Shown here: one piece after another, positions 8,551-17,077 of the stretch | Position numbering within the stretch: the stretch's first letter is position 1 | Layout: each line of letters starts with the position of its first letter | NCBI GenBank assembly: GCA_963793825.1 | Contig: CAWCBE010000012.1 | Location: forward strand, 681,182 to 745,181 | DNA length: 64,000 bases | Direction of reading: 5' to 3' | From: RYN-230 sp963793825 | GTDB taxonomy: Bacteria > Actinomycetota > Actinomycetes > Streptosporangiales > Streptosporangiaceae | The notes under the pieces: generated by a model | The model's database searches: none | What the model saw: the letters and a program-made list of their open reading frames with translations, nothing else | What the model was told of the DNA's origin: nothing | Translations under genes and position numbers: made by a program

Positions 8551-8769
8551 GGCTACTGGACGGCCGTATGCCTGGTGGCCGTGCTGTTCGGCCTTGGCCT
8601 GGCCGCTCTCCTGCCACCCCTGACTGCCAGCGCGATGAACTCCGCCCCGGACTCCCTGGCCGGCCTGGCCTCCGGGGTGAACAACGCCGTGGCGCGGGTC
8701 GCGGGCCTGCTCTGAATCGCCGCGCTACCCCCCCTCACCGGCCTCACCGGTGCGGCCTTCACTGAATCT
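8551..8769 (+). pseudogene. C-terminal remnant of a DHA2-type MFS exporter with in-frame stop
   Basis: The frame from 8551 reads like the tail of a DHA2-family drug exporter: VLFGLGLAALLPPLTASAMN, then LAGLASGVNNAVARVAGLL. A TGA at 8713-8715 interrupts it. The similarity continues in the same frame after the stop (IAALPPLTGLTGAAFTES), so the stop replaces one codon. Nothing like the first 12 helices is present upstream. It is a decayed fragment. Confidence 0.6.
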
Positions 8770-8818
8770 GCAACTGCGGGTAGGTTCGGGGCAGCCTGGT
8801 GGCGCGGAGGAGAATGCG

Positions 8819-9940
8819 ATGGTGACGCCGTTGGCCGGCCGCGTGGTGGCAGCGGTGGCCGGCGGCCTGCTGGTGCTCGTGGCGGTATCCAGCGTCACCG
8901 TCACGCTGATCGTGTCACGGCCGGTCAAGAGCCGGCTGACGCGGTGGGTGGACCGGATGGTCGACTGGGCTTATGAGCAGGTAGCGGCGCGCGTCGGTGA
9001 TTACCGGCGGCGGGATCAGCTGCGCGCTACCCAGGCGGCGGCAGTCTTGCTGGCCCAGCTGGGAGCGTGGCTCATCGTGGCGTACGTCGGGTTCGCCTTG
9101 CTGTTGTGGCCGTTCGCCGCTCGCGGCGTGGTGTCCGCCTTTGTCAACGCCGGGTCCTCGCTGTTCACACTCGGTTTCGCCGTGCCCGGCGGGACGGCGC
9201 CTGCGGTGATCGTTTTCCTGGCCGCGGCGACCGGGCTGGTGATCCTCACGCTGCAGATCGCCTATCTGCCGGCCCTGTACGCGGCGTTCAACCGCCGGGA
9301 GACTCAGGTGGCTCTGCTCAGCGAGCGGGCCGGGCTGCCATCGTGGGGCCCCGAACTGCTGGCGCGCACCCACTACGCGCTGGGAACGGGGGTGTCAACT
9401 CTGGATACGATGCCGGATCTGTACGCGCGGTGGGAAAGCTGGGCCGCAGACGTGGCCGAGAGCCACACCACCTATCCGGTGCTGGTCCGGTTCCGCTCGC
9501 CGGAACCGCTGTCGTCCTGGGTGACCGCGTTGCTGGCGGTGCTGGATTCCGCCGCGCTGTTCCTGGCCCTGTCTCCTGAGGCTGCCCCGGTGGTCCCGGC
9601 CCGGCTGTGCCTGCGCGGCGGGTTCAGGTGCTTCAACCGGATCGCCCGGGTAATGGGCTTCGACATCCCCGAGGAGCCTGGCCCGGACGCCGGGACCAGC
9701 TTGACTTACGCCGAGTTCCTCGACGCGGTGGGCCGGATGCGCGAAGTCGGCTTCCCGATCGAGCGCGACCCTGCCGAGGCCTGGCCGGACTTCGTCGGAT
9801 GGCGGGTCAACTACGAGCAAGCAGCCTATGCGGTGGCCGCCGCCGTCTACGCCGTGCCGGCCCTGTGGTCAGGCCCGCGCCGGCACAAGATCTCGCCGAT
9901 CGCGCCCATCCGCCCCCAACGCGGCCACCCGCCCAAGTAA
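8819..9940 (+). CDS. Predicted membrane protein of unknown function
   Basis: The 373-residue product has an N-terminal helix (about 10-32), a basic stretch, then three to four helices between about 75 and 165. A soluble C-terminal half of about 200 residues follows, containing WESWAADVAESHTTYPVLVRFRSP. Helix spacing and the short pore-like loop NAGSSLFTLGFAVPGG (about 123-138) recall two-pore ion-channel relatives, but the TVGYG filter is absent. GGAGGAG lies ahead of the ATG. Upstream is the MFS remnant; downstream is the IS5 element. No firm function can be given. Confidence 0.7.
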   Translation: MVTPLAGRVVAAVAGGLLVLVAVSSVTVTLIVSRPVKSRLTRWVDRMVDWAYEQVAARVGDYRRRDQLRATQAAAVLLAQLGAWLIVAYVGFALLLWPFAARGVVSAFVNAGSSLFTLGFAVPGGTAPAVIVFLAAATGLVILTLQIAYLPALYAAFNRRETQVALLSERAGLPSWGPELLARTHYALGTGVSTLDTMPDLYARWESWAADVAESHTTYPVLVRFRSPEPLSSWVTALLAVLDSAALFLALSPEAAPVVPARLCLRGGFRCFNRIARVMGFDIPEEPGPDAGTSLTYAEFLDAVGRMREVGFPIERDPAEAWPDFVGWRVNYEQAAYAVAAAVYAVPALWSGPRRHKISPIAPIRPQRGHPPK

Positions 9941-10295
9941 CAAGGGGCGCACCCGGGCGGAATCCGGATCAGCGCAGAAGTGAGCAGCGCCGTTCAGCAG
10001 GAGAGCTGGTATCTCGTATCCGCACAGTATTCATCGAATCGAAGCGCGCTGGCGACGGACCCGGCGGACGCAGGCATCGACGATCATCGCCCTGGGTCGA
10101 AGACCAGCCCCAGATGGTCGCCAGCAGTTCGCCCGGGCTCAGCGGCCGTCCCCGGGCCGCTGGCGAGCCCATGTGAGCAGCAGGAACCCCAGCCAGTTCG
10201 AAGCCACCGATCCTCGCCGATGCCGGCGCTCAAGGCCGGTTCAGCCCTTTCTAATCCGGAAGACGAGGTAGCGGACACGGCACGGCCAGGCTGTG
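9941..10295. other. Gene-free flank of the IS5 element
   Basis: No supported gene and no recognised fragment. The IS insertion 3-bp duplication (GTG at 10293-10295 and 11188-11190) marks its right edge. Confidence 0.4.
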
Positions 10296-10361
10296 AGGGT
10301 TATTCACGCGCATCGTTTGTTATGTCAACTTTACCCTGCACTGCAGTGTGTCTACGTAAAG

Positions 10362-10420
10362 GATGGCCTGTTTCCTGAAAGGATGTAGTTACCACACAAC
10401 ATCATCAGAAACAGGCCATC
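10362..10420 (+). promoter_or_regulatory. Inverted repeat in the transposase leader
   Basis: GATGGCCTGTTTC (10362-10374) is perfectly inverted at 10408-10420. The pairing extends by TGA/TCA after a one-base bulge. The right arm ends 3 nt before the transposase ATG, so the folded RNA would cover the ribosome-binding region. This is consistent with translational control of transposition or protection from read-through transcription. Confidence 0.5.
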
Positions 10421-10423
10421 TCG

Positions 10424-11179
10424 ATGTATCATACCACTGGGTTCGACCGCGAAGAAGTCATTGATCTCTGCATCCGCATCAATTCCGTGGGGCGCGGGCC
10501 AGAAGCCATGAGGTGGCCGCCATGCCTTGGACTTTTCAAATCGGTAGCGGCCACGCTGACCTACATGCGGCACAACCGTACCCAGTCGGAAATAGGCGAG
10601 TCGCTCGGCGTGTCCCAGCCGACCATCAGTCGTGCAATATCCGCAATAACTCCGCTCATCCCAGAAGCGGTGCGGGAGTTCATCCCGACTGCCGATGACC
10701 TTGACCCGAATGCCCAGTACATCCTGGACGGGACACTGCTCCCGTGCTGGTCATGGGGCGGGCACCAGGAACTTTACTCGGGAAAGCACAAGACCACCGG
10801 AATGAACGTCCAGGTCGCCTGCACCACATACGGCAAACTCGCCTGGATCTCCGACCCAGTTGACGGAAGCCGTCACGACAACTACTGCCAGAAAGAATCG
10901 GGCGTGCTACTGACCATGAACCCGAAGAACTGGATCGGCGACAAAGGGTACATCGGAAATAACATGATCACGCCCTACAGGAAACCGGCAGGAGGTGAAC
11001 TGCTTGACTGGCAGAAAGAATACAACAGCCAAGTCAACAAGATCCGCTGGATGATCGAGCAAGCGATCTCACACCTCAAGAACTGGACCATCATGCACAC
11101 CGACTACCGGCGCCCGCTCAAAACATTTGAGACGACCGTCTCAGCGGTAGTTGGCCTGCACTTCTACCGGGCAGCCTGA
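10424..11179 (+). CDS. IS5-family DDE transposase
   Basis: The 251-residue enzyme has an N-terminal helix-turn-helix (RTQSEIGESLGVSQPTISRAI, about 48-68) and a DDE_Tnp_4 catalytic domain. The acidic residues are visible as Asp in YILDGTLLPCW, Asp in ISDPVDGSRHD and Glu in RWMIEQAISHLKNW, so it looks functional. It is full length for single-ORF members of the family. The lower-GC codon use contrasts with neighbouring genes. Confidence 0.93.
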   Translation: MYHTTGFDREEVIDLCIRINSVGRGPEAMRWPPCLGLFKSVAATLTYMRHNRTQSEIGESLGVSQPTISRAISAITPLIPEAVREFIPTADDLDPNAQYILDGTLLPCWSWGGHQELYSGKHKTTGMNVQVACTTYGKLAWISDPVDGSRHDNYCQKESGVLLTMNPKNWIGDKGYIGNNMITPYRKPAGGELLDWQKEYNSQVNKIRWMIEQAISHLKNWTIMHTDYRRPLKTFETTVSAVVGLHFYRAA

Positions 11180-11459
11180 ATAACCCTGTGTATGTTTATG
11201 CATCGTCAGCGTTAGGCGTGATTGCCCGCCGACCGAGCGATTCTCAGCTGAGTTCACGCTTGCCCGGCGCATCGCCTGCGCCACGGAAGATCCGCTGCCG
11301 GTGGCACCTCCTGGACTGGTCCTGACGGAGACGATGGAGGTATTACTGGGCCGGCCCCGGCGCGTCGTGGGCCGCACCCGGGCCGCACCCCACAGTCTTG
11401 CCAGCTGGAGGAGACGACCGGCAGCGGGCTTGACCCGGCAGCCGCCACCGCGAGGCCGG

Positions 11460-12056
11460 TCAGCGCCGGACTGTGTAGTGCAGGTGCAGAACGCGGTCGC
11501 CGCGGACCACCTGGTCGGGATCGTCGAGGAGGACGGTGCCGGCGTGGCGGCCGAAGAAGCGCACCCCTTCACCCAGAACCACGGGGGCAACGTCCATCGC
11601 GATCTCGTCGACCAGGCCAGCCGAGAACGCTTGCCCGCCGAGGTCGCCGGCGGTCACGCAGACGAGGCCGTCGCCAGCGAGCTTCTTGGCGAGCGCGATA
11701 CCCGCCTCGACCGACCCGGCAGTATGGAAGGGCGCGTCCGGGTGGTCGGCGAGCCACTCCTGCGGCAATGGCCGGTGAGTGACAACGACCAGCTCGTCTC
11801 CGGCGGCCGGGTCGCCGTCCCAGCCGTTCGTGGTGTCGAACAGATGACGGCCGATCACCGTCACCTTGACGGCGTCCCAGAAGGGCTGGACGTAATCCGC
11901 GGACGCCCGCGAGACGTGGAACGTCCAACCGCTCGCCCTGGCGGACACCTCCGTATCCCCGTTGCCGTACCAGTCGAACAGCGGCCCGACCGTGTCATCG
12001 GGATAGGCGATGTAGCCGTCCACCGACACGACCGCCTGCATGACTACCCTGGCCAT
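11460..12056 (-). CDS. Dihydrofolate reductase / RibD C-terminal family protein
   Basis: This 198-residue protein has the usual order of motifs. It starts MARVVMQAVVSVDGYIAYPDD, has a WDAVKVTVIGRHLFD segment (the xxGRxTyE position) and ends with VDEIAMDVAPVVLGEGVRFF. Such actinobacterial DHFR-like proteins are usually stress-associated reductases of unknown substrate rather than true folate enzymes. It lies between two insertion sequences with no operon partner. The 11188-11459 and 12057-12313 flanks show no gene. Confidence 0.85.
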   Translation of the reverse strand: MARVVMQAVVSVDGYIAYPDDTVGPLFDWYGNGDTEVSARASGWTFHVSRASADYVQPFWDAVKVTVIGRHLFDTTNGWDGDPAAGDELVVVTHRPLPQEWLADHPDAPFHTAGSVEAGIALAKKLAGDGLVCVTAGDLGGQAFSAGLVDEIAMDVAPVVLGEGVRFFGRHAGTVLLDDPDQVVRGDRVLHLHYTVRR

Positions 12057-12313
12057 CTCCGCTCCTCAGCCGGAGGCCGGAACGACGACATGCGCCAGTC
12101 CGACGAGGATATCCAGCATGCTCGCCGGCCCAATGACCTGCGTCAAGAGCACCGCCGCCAAGCTGGTCGCTACGCCACTGGCGCCGCAGGCGCCACCTGC
12201 CGGCACGCTGATCTCATCATCGAACTCGCACCCCACGCCGCCTGAAAACGCTCATAGCTCGACGCCCGCATCGAGCGCCTACCGGGTCTGCCGAATAGCG
12301 GAAATTGGACTCC

Positions 12314-13866
12314 GCATAACTCAGCCTGTCGCACAAAGCCGTGCGGAGGACGGTTTGGCTGATCTTGGAACGCAGATACGGGACGCGGGGGGCCGCGTCC
12401 GGGTTGATCTTGAGTCTTGGCTACCAGGATGGCGTTTTGCTCGTTACCCCTCGGCGCGGTGCCGGTGCAGCTTGCGCAGATTGTGCGCGGTGCAGGCGAG
12501 CAGCCATTCGCTTTCGCTTGCGGCCAGGCCACGCCGGGACATCATGGTCAGTTTCTGGCAGGTTTTGAGTTGCCCGAACACTGGTTCCACGGTGCGGGCC
12601 CACATCTTGTAGTCCTCTTTACCGCGGTGATGCCACAGGCGCCGGGTGGCGCGGGCGGTGGCCGGACACTGCCCGGGGTGCCTGGCTCTTCGGGACACGC
12701 GGTCGTGGTGCCGGCCCGGGTCTTTGCCCGGGTCCTTGGCCAGCGGCGCGAGGAGCCGCAGGCCGTCGGCGTCGGCGCGGGCGAAGTTCTCCTCGCTGAC
12801 GTAGCCGGAGTCGGCGAGCACGGTGCGCAGCCGCGGTTTGATCCCGGCCTCGGCCAGTTGCTGGCGGCAGGTGCCCAGGAGGGGGTGCAGCAGGGTGCGG
12901 CCGGCCGGGTGCTGGCTGAGCATCGCGCCGACGATGACCTGCTGGCCGGTGACGACGAGCTGGCCGTTGTAGCCGGCCACGTATCCCTTCTGGTTGCGCA
13001 TCACCCGCACGTCAGGGTCGGTGGTATTCGCCCGCGGCTCGGTGCCGGCCCGGTTCTTGCGCGGCTCGTCGCCCGGGCGGCGGCCGCCGCGCCGTTTCCC
13101 GGCCGCCACGGCCCCGTCCCATGCTTCCTGCCCGGCCCGCTGCATGTCGCGGCGCGCCTTGTCCTCGGCCGCCAGCCGGTCCCGGGCCGCCGCCAGCCGT
13201 TCCCGGCGCTCAGCACGGCGGGCCAGTGCCCGCGGCGTCACCGGCTGTGGATTGTCGCCGGGCTGGGCGTCCTCGGCGGCGTCAGTCGCGGCCGCCTCGG
13301 CGAGCAGCTTCCCGGTCTGCGGCAGCGTCCGGTTCGCTTTCTGCGCGGCGTTGCCGCTCAGCTTGGTGCCATCCAGGCTGAGCGTGCCCAGCGCCACCAT
13401 GCCCTCCGCGGCCAGCAGCCGCAGCACCTGGCTGAACAGCCCGCCCAGCGCCGTCTCATGCCGGGCCCGGAACCGCGCGATGGTGGCGTGATCCGGGTGC
13501 AGGCCCCCGGCGATCACCCGGTAGCCGACGTCCCGCACGCATCGCTTCTCGATCACCCGGCTGGACCGCTCGCCCTGGCAGTACCCGTAGAGCAGCAGCG
13601 CGACCATCATCTCGGGGCCGAACGCCGCCCGCCCGTGCCCATCGGCCCGGTACCGGCGGCGGAACGCCCCCAGGTCCAGGGTGGCCACCGCGTCCAGCAC
13701 GACGAACACCAGGTCGTCTTCCGGCAGCCACTCGCGCATGTCTGCTGGCAGCAGCAACGGCTGATCACGCTGCGGATAAAGGAAATTCTGCGGCACACAC
13801 CATGATCTCAAGGACCAGGCAGGCACCCAAGGAGACACGCTGTTTGTGCGACAGGCTGAACTATGC
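12314..13866 (-). mobile_element. IS1182-family insertion sequence, about 1.55 kb
   Basis: A 24-nt terminal inverted repeat (12314-12337 and 13843-13866) with two mismatches shares the core TCAGCCTGTCGCACAAA. It brackets a single transposase gene on the minus strand. No clear target duplication is seen at these borders, so the insertion may be old or the exact ends may differ by a few bases. Its GC content matches the host. Confidence 0.8.
12444..13796 (-). CDS. IS1182-family transposase
   Basis: The product is about 450 residues. The N-terminal DUF772-like block (LPADMREWLPEDDLVFVVLD, GRAAFGPEMMVALLLYGYCQG) is followed by the catalytic domain. DDE residues are visible as Asp in LGTLSLDGTKL, Asp in VLADSGYVSEENF and Glu in EPVFGQLKTCQ. 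A charged Arg/Glu coiled region (RRAERRERLAAARDRLAAEDK) sits between the first two. The frame stays open to 13868, beyond the inverted repeat, so the GTG at 13796 is preferred. It appears intact. Confidence 0.85.
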   Translation of the reverse strand: MPQNFLYPQRDQPLLLPADMREWLPEDDLVFVVLDAVATLDLGAFRRRYRADGHGRAAFGPEMMVALLLYGYCQGERSSRVIEKRCVRDVGYRVIAGGLHPDHATIARFRARHETALGGLFSQVLRLLAAEGMVALGTLSLDGTKLSGNAAQKANRTLPQTGKLLAEAAATDAAEDAQPGDNPQPVTPRALARRAERRERLAAARDRLAAEDKARRDMQRAGQEAWDGAVAAGKRRGGRRPGDEPRKNRAGTEPRANTTDPDVRVMRNQKGYVAGYNGQLVVTGQQVIVGAMLSQHPAGRTLLHPLLGTCRQQLAEAGIKPRLRTVLADSGYVSEENFARADADGLRLLAPLAKDPGKDPGRHHDRVSRRARHPGQCPATARATRRLWHHRGKEDYKMWARTVEPVFGQLKTCQKLTMMSRRGLAASESEWLLACTAHNLRKLHRHRAEG

Positions 13867-14049
13867 ATCTATCCGTATTCCGACAGCCTGAGTTGAGCAG
13901 CAGGTCAGCCTCGTTTCCATAGCCAAGGCACGCCGACTATGCGTCGCTGCTCCGGGCCTGAGGATCATTGCAGACCTGCGGCCAGAACTGCCGGTTCGGT
14001 TCGTCGTACTTACTTGACCCGGGGCTGTCATGGCTGGCTCAGAGATCAC

Positions 14050-14092
14050 TTGCCATGATGGAAAGTGACATCTACACTTTCCATCATGGAAA
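14050..14092. promoter_or_regulatory. Double palindromic operator before the membrane-protein/winged-helix unit
   Basis: TTGCCATGATGGAAA (14050-14064) and the perfect palindrome TTTCCATCATGGAAA (14078-14092) lie 28 bp apart. Together they form a 15-bp inverted repeat (14053-14067 with 14075-14089). The right site covers the ATG at 14086. Expected ligand: the winged-helix protein encoded at 14565, i.e. autoregulation. Confidence 0.6.
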
Positions 14093-14568
14093 GTCATCCA
14101 GGCCTCGGCCGCTCGGCCGCCGATATGGCACCCGGCGAGGCCGCAAGCGCCATATCAGCCATCGGCAGCAGCCGCTCCTGGCTAGCTGACCGAATCATCG
14201 CACCAGGCTGGTACCACCTGGCGTTCGGGCTGCTCGCCGGCGGCGTGATTGCCGAGGCAGAGATCCGCAGCTGGACGCTGTTCGCCTGGTCGGTGGCTGC
14301 CTACGCGGCCGGATGCAGTGCGCTGATGTGGTGGAACCAGCGCCGTGTGGGCGCCGCGATGAAGTATTTCGATGCGTGCACGCGAGCCGTCTTCGCCGGC
14401 CACGTCCTGACCCTGGCCGGGCTGATCGTGATCGCCTGCTGGCTCGGCCTCGATCGCGGGGTACATGGCACGTTCCTGGCGGCGGGCGTGCTCGCTGTAC
14501 CCCTCACCGTCGTGTTCGGGCACTGGACGGACGAACTGCTCCGAACGCGCCTGCAGGCGGGCCGGTGA
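14086..14568 (+). CDS. Four-helix membrane protein, partner of a winged-helix regulator
   Basis: The 160-residue protein has about 45 polar N-terminal residues and then four hydrophobic helices (WYHLAFGLLAGGVI, TLFAWSVAAYAAGCSALMWW, VFAGHVLTLAGLIVIACWLGL, GTFLAAGVLAVPLTVVFG). The ATG at 14086 lies inside the operator and has no clear ribosome site, so the mRNA may be leaderless or the start may be 14065. Its stop overlaps the next gene's GTG by 4 nt, which implies coupled translation. Function is unknown. Confidence 0.65.
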   Translation: MESHPGLGRSAADMAPGEAASAISAIGSSRSWLADRIIAPGWYHLAFGLLAGGVIAEAEIRSWTLFAWSVAAYAAGCSALMWWNQRRVGAAMKYFDACTRAVFAGHVLTLAGLIVIACWLGLDRGVHGTFLAAGVLAVPLTVVFGHWTDELLRTRLQAGR

Positions 14569-14900
14569 GTACCGCCCCCCGCTTCGATGAAATCGTGCAC
14601 GCACCGAACCGGCTCCAGATTTGCGCGATCCTCTCCGCTGTCAGCTCTGCCGACTTCGCCATGGTGCGAGAGGGTCTGGGAGTGGCCGACTCGGTCTTGT
14701 CCAAGCACGTACGGGTCTTGCACGAGGCCGGCTACATCGACGTGCACAAGTCCACCTGCGCTTCACGAGTGCGGACCAGCCTGTCCCTGACGGGGGCCGG
14801 GCGGGCAGCATATGACGCACATGTCGCCGCCCTGCGGGCAATCGTCAGCAACGAGGCCTTCCACGCCGGAGCGCGCCGCCGGGGCGTCGCCGCTGAGTAA
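14565..14900 (+). CDS. Winged-helix transcriptional regulator (ArsR/MarR-like, DUF-type HTH)
   Basis: This 111-residue protein carries one winged helix: FDEIVHAPNRLQICAILSAVSSADFAMVREGLGVADSVLSKHVRVLHEAGYIDVHK, then a basic wing (RTSLSLTGAGRAAYDAHVAAL). The pattern is that of small one-domain regulators that act as dimers on palindromes, matching the double operator upstream. The GTG start overlaps the preceding gene's TGA. Its last 138 bp overlap, in the opposite direction, the extended reading frame of the GT87 gene. Confidence 0.8.
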   Translation: MSTAPRFDEIVHAPNRLQICAILSAVSSADFAMVREGLGVADSVLSKHVRVLHEAGYIDVHKSTCASRVRTSLSLTGAGRAAYDAHVAALRAIVSNEAFHAGARRRGVAAE

Positions 14901-16310
14901 GGTTCGCCTCAGCCGGGCTCGGTCCCGCCCAGCCGCGGCGCGACGAGGTCCCGGCAATGGATCGCCGCTGGCGGCGAACCCGGCTGGGTGTTCCTTAGGC
15001 AGAATCGAAGCCCGATTGCCGCTGTCGGCATTGAGCAGCACCGCCAGGCTTATCGCCGGTCTCCGGGCGCTGTCCCGCCCCCTTAGCAGGCTGGATCGAG
15101 CCGGGACATGAAGGTACCGGTCGGCGAGCACCGGCCGGGGGCGGTAGGCGGCGAATGCGGACAGCAGCAGGACGGTGGCAGCGAAGATCACGTATGAGTT
15201 TCCGGCCGCCTGCTCCCATGGAGCCCAGCGGAGCTCGGCGTCATGACCAGATGGCAGCAGCCACGACGGCGAGACCGCGAAGATGGCGAGCCCCGCGGCG
15301 GTGGCGGGCAGCCCGGCCCGCCATGAGTGGCGCATGGCCAGGACCGCGAGGACCAGGAGGGCGGGTTCCGCCCACACCCAGTGGTGGGTCCAGGAGATCG
15401 GTGAGACCAGCAGTCCGGCGAAGGCGTTCAGCGACAGCGCCCAGGCAGGCTCGTCTGCGGCGAGGGCCCGCCGCATGCCGAGGATTGTGACCACGACCAC
15501 GGCGGCCGACAGTGCTAGCCATGCGATCGTCCCGGCGTGGGTCTGCGGGTCGAGACCGGCCCGCGCGATGAGGCCCGAGATGGCCTGGTTGCTGGCGGAG
15601 GCCGGATTGCCTGGCCTGCTGGTGTTGGTGATGACATGCGTCCAGTACTGCACGCTGTCGTGCCAGTCCAGCGCGAACGCGGTGCCGGTGGCCGCGGCGA
15701 ACGACCCGGCCGCCGTGACGGCTGCCCGCCAGTCGCGCCGCAGCAGGAAGAACAGTATGAACGCGGCGGGCGTCAGCTTCATCGCGGCGGCGAGCCCGGT
15801 CAGCGCGCCGCGCGGCCAGCGCGGATCGGGGCGCAGGCAGTCCAGGGACACCAGGGCGAGCAGCGCGATGTTCACCTGGCCGTATTCCAGGGTGCTGTGC
15901 ACGGGCTCCAGGAACAGCGCTACGGGCAGCAGCCACCAGATGCTCAGCCGCAGCCCCTCGGCCAGCGGTCCGGACGACAGGGAGCGGGTGAACTCCCGCA
16001 GTGTGAAGCCCATCAGGGTGATGCTGGCGAGCGTGACCACCATGCTGGCGACGGTCATCGGCACCATGGCCAGCGGCGTCAGCAGCACCGCTGCGAAGGG
16101 CGGGTAGGTGAACGGAAGCGCTACTCCGGAGCTGGTCGGGGGCAGCCCGTGATACAGGTTCCCGCCGTGCAGAAAGGTCAGGCTGGCGATGCGGTAGACG
16201 TCCAGGTCGAGCCGGTAAGCGTCGAAGCCTGCCCCGTGCCGGCTGAACGACAGCAGGGAGAACGTGAGCGCGGCCAGGCTCGCCACGGCTAGGCCCAGGC
16301 GGATTCGCAT
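14763..16310 (-). CDS. GT87 family mannosyltransferase-like polytopic membrane protein
   Basis: The frame codes for 515 residues. Residues 1 to about 400 match the DUF2029/GT87 family of alpha-mannosyltransferases that use lipid-linked sugar: a loop Asp pair after helix 1 (FDAYRLDLDVY), FTYPPFAAVLLTPLA, EYGQVNIALLALV, AAMKLTPAAFILFFLLRRDW and SPISWTHHWVW. The last 115 residues are Arg/Ala-rich without helices and run 138 bp into the convergent regulator gene. A lost original stop, or a frameshift near 15100, would explain this. The true end may be near 15100. Confidence 0.75.
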   Translation of the reverse strand: MRIRLGLAVASLAALTFSLLSFSRHGAGFDAYRLDLDVYRIASLTFLHGGNLYHGLPPTSSGVALPFTYPPFAAVLLTPLAMVPMTVASMVVTLASITLMGFTLREFTRSLSSGPLAEGLRLSIWWLLPVALFLEPVHSTLEYGQVNIALLALVSLDCLRPDPRWPRGALTGLAAAMKLTPAAFILFFLLRRDWRAAVTAAGSFAAATGTAFALDWHDSVQYWTHVITNTSRPGNPASASNQAISGLIARAGLDPQTHAGTIAWLALSAAVVVVTILGMRRALAADEPAWALSLNAFAGLLVSPISWTHHWVWAEPALLVLAVLAMRHSWRAGLPATAAGLAIFAVSPSWLLPSGHDAELRWAPWEQAAGNSYVIFAATVLLLSAFAAYRPRPVLADRYLHVPARSSLLRGRDSARRPAISLAVLLNADSGNRASILPKEHPAGFAASGDPLPGPRRAAAGRDRARLRRTLLSGDAPAARSGVEGLVADDCPQGGDMCVICCPPGPRQGQAGPHS

Positions 16311-16417
16311 GGCAGACAGGTCTACGGACCAGGCCGTCGCGGCCAGGTAAGCGCCGCGCTTATGCCGTTCATATGCGGGCCGCTGGATACTGTGCGCAGA
16401 CAGGTGAGGGGGCTCGG

Positions 16418-17077
16418 GTGCGCGTGCTTGTGGCCGAGGACGAACGGCTGATGGCGGACACGATCGCCGAAGGACTCCGGCGCCGGGCCATGGCCGTCGA
16501 TGTCTGCTATGACGGGGACGCCGCGCTGGAACGCGTGACGGTGCACCGCTACGACGTGGTGATCCTGGACCGCGACCTGCCGAAGGTGCACGGCGACGAG
16601 GTCTGCCGGCGGATCGTCGCGGCGGGCGGCGAGCCCCGGATCCTGATGCTGACGGCGGCGGCGGGAATCCGGGACCGGGTGGACGGGCTGGACCTCGGCG
16701 CGGACGACTACCTGACGAAGCCGTTCGCGTTCGCCGAGCTGGCCGCTCGCGTGGACGCGCTCGGGCGCCGGGCGCGCCCTGCTCTGCTGCCAGTCCTGGA
16801 GTGTGCGGGGATCAGGCTGGACCGGTCGCGGTACACCGCCTGGCGGGACGGGCTGCTGCTGTCCCTCTCGCCGAAGGAGTTCGCCGTCCTTGACGTGCTC
16901 ATGCGCGCCCACGGCATCGTGGTCAGCGCCGAGGAACTGCTGGAGAAGGCATGGGACGAGAACGCGGATCCGTTCACGAACGCCGTCCGGGTGGCGGTGA
17001 TGACGCTGCGCCGCAAGCTCGGGGAGCCGCCGGTGATCGAGACCGTGCCCGGCGCCGGGTACCGAATCGGCGGCTGA
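16418..17077 (+). CDS. OmpR/PhoB-type response regulator
   Basis: This 219-residue protein has a receiver domain with the acidic pair in EDER, phospho-acceptor Asp51 in VVILDRDLP and Lys101 in LTKPFAF. A C-terminal winged helix follows (LSPKEFAVLDVLMRAHGIVVSAEELLEKAWDE, with VAVMTLRRKLGEPPVIETVPGAGYRIG). The GTG at 16418 has GAGGGGG upstream and places VRVLVAEDE at the N-terminus, as in the family. It overlaps the following kinase gene and acts with it as a two-component system. The target is unknown. Confidence 0.92.
   Translation: MRVLVAEDERLMADTIAEGLRRRAMAVDVCYDGDAALERVTVHRYDVVILDRDLPKVHGDEVCRRIVAAGGEPRILMLTAAAGIRDRVDGLDLGADDYLTKPFAFAELAARVDALGRRARPALLPVLECAGIRLDRSRYTAWRDGLLLSLSPKEFAVLDVLMRAHGIVVSAEELLEKAWDENADPFTNAVRVAVMTLRRKLGEPPVIETVPGAGYRIGG

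Larger units (their letters stand above)
10296..11187 (+). mobile_element. IS5-family insertion sequence, 892 bp, apparently intact
   Basis: Terminal inverted repeats AGGGTTATTCA (10296-10306) and TGAATAACCCT (11177-11187) bracket one transposase gene. GTG on both sides (10293-10295 and 11188-11190) is a likely 3-bp target duplication. Base composition is clearly less GC-rich than the surroundings, which points to recent arrival. The right repeat overlaps the transposase stop codon. Confidence 0.85.

Noticed and set aside
12040..12612. Plus-strand frames around the left end of the IS1182 element
   Set aside because: They cross the inverted repeat and the transposase gene and resemble no family.
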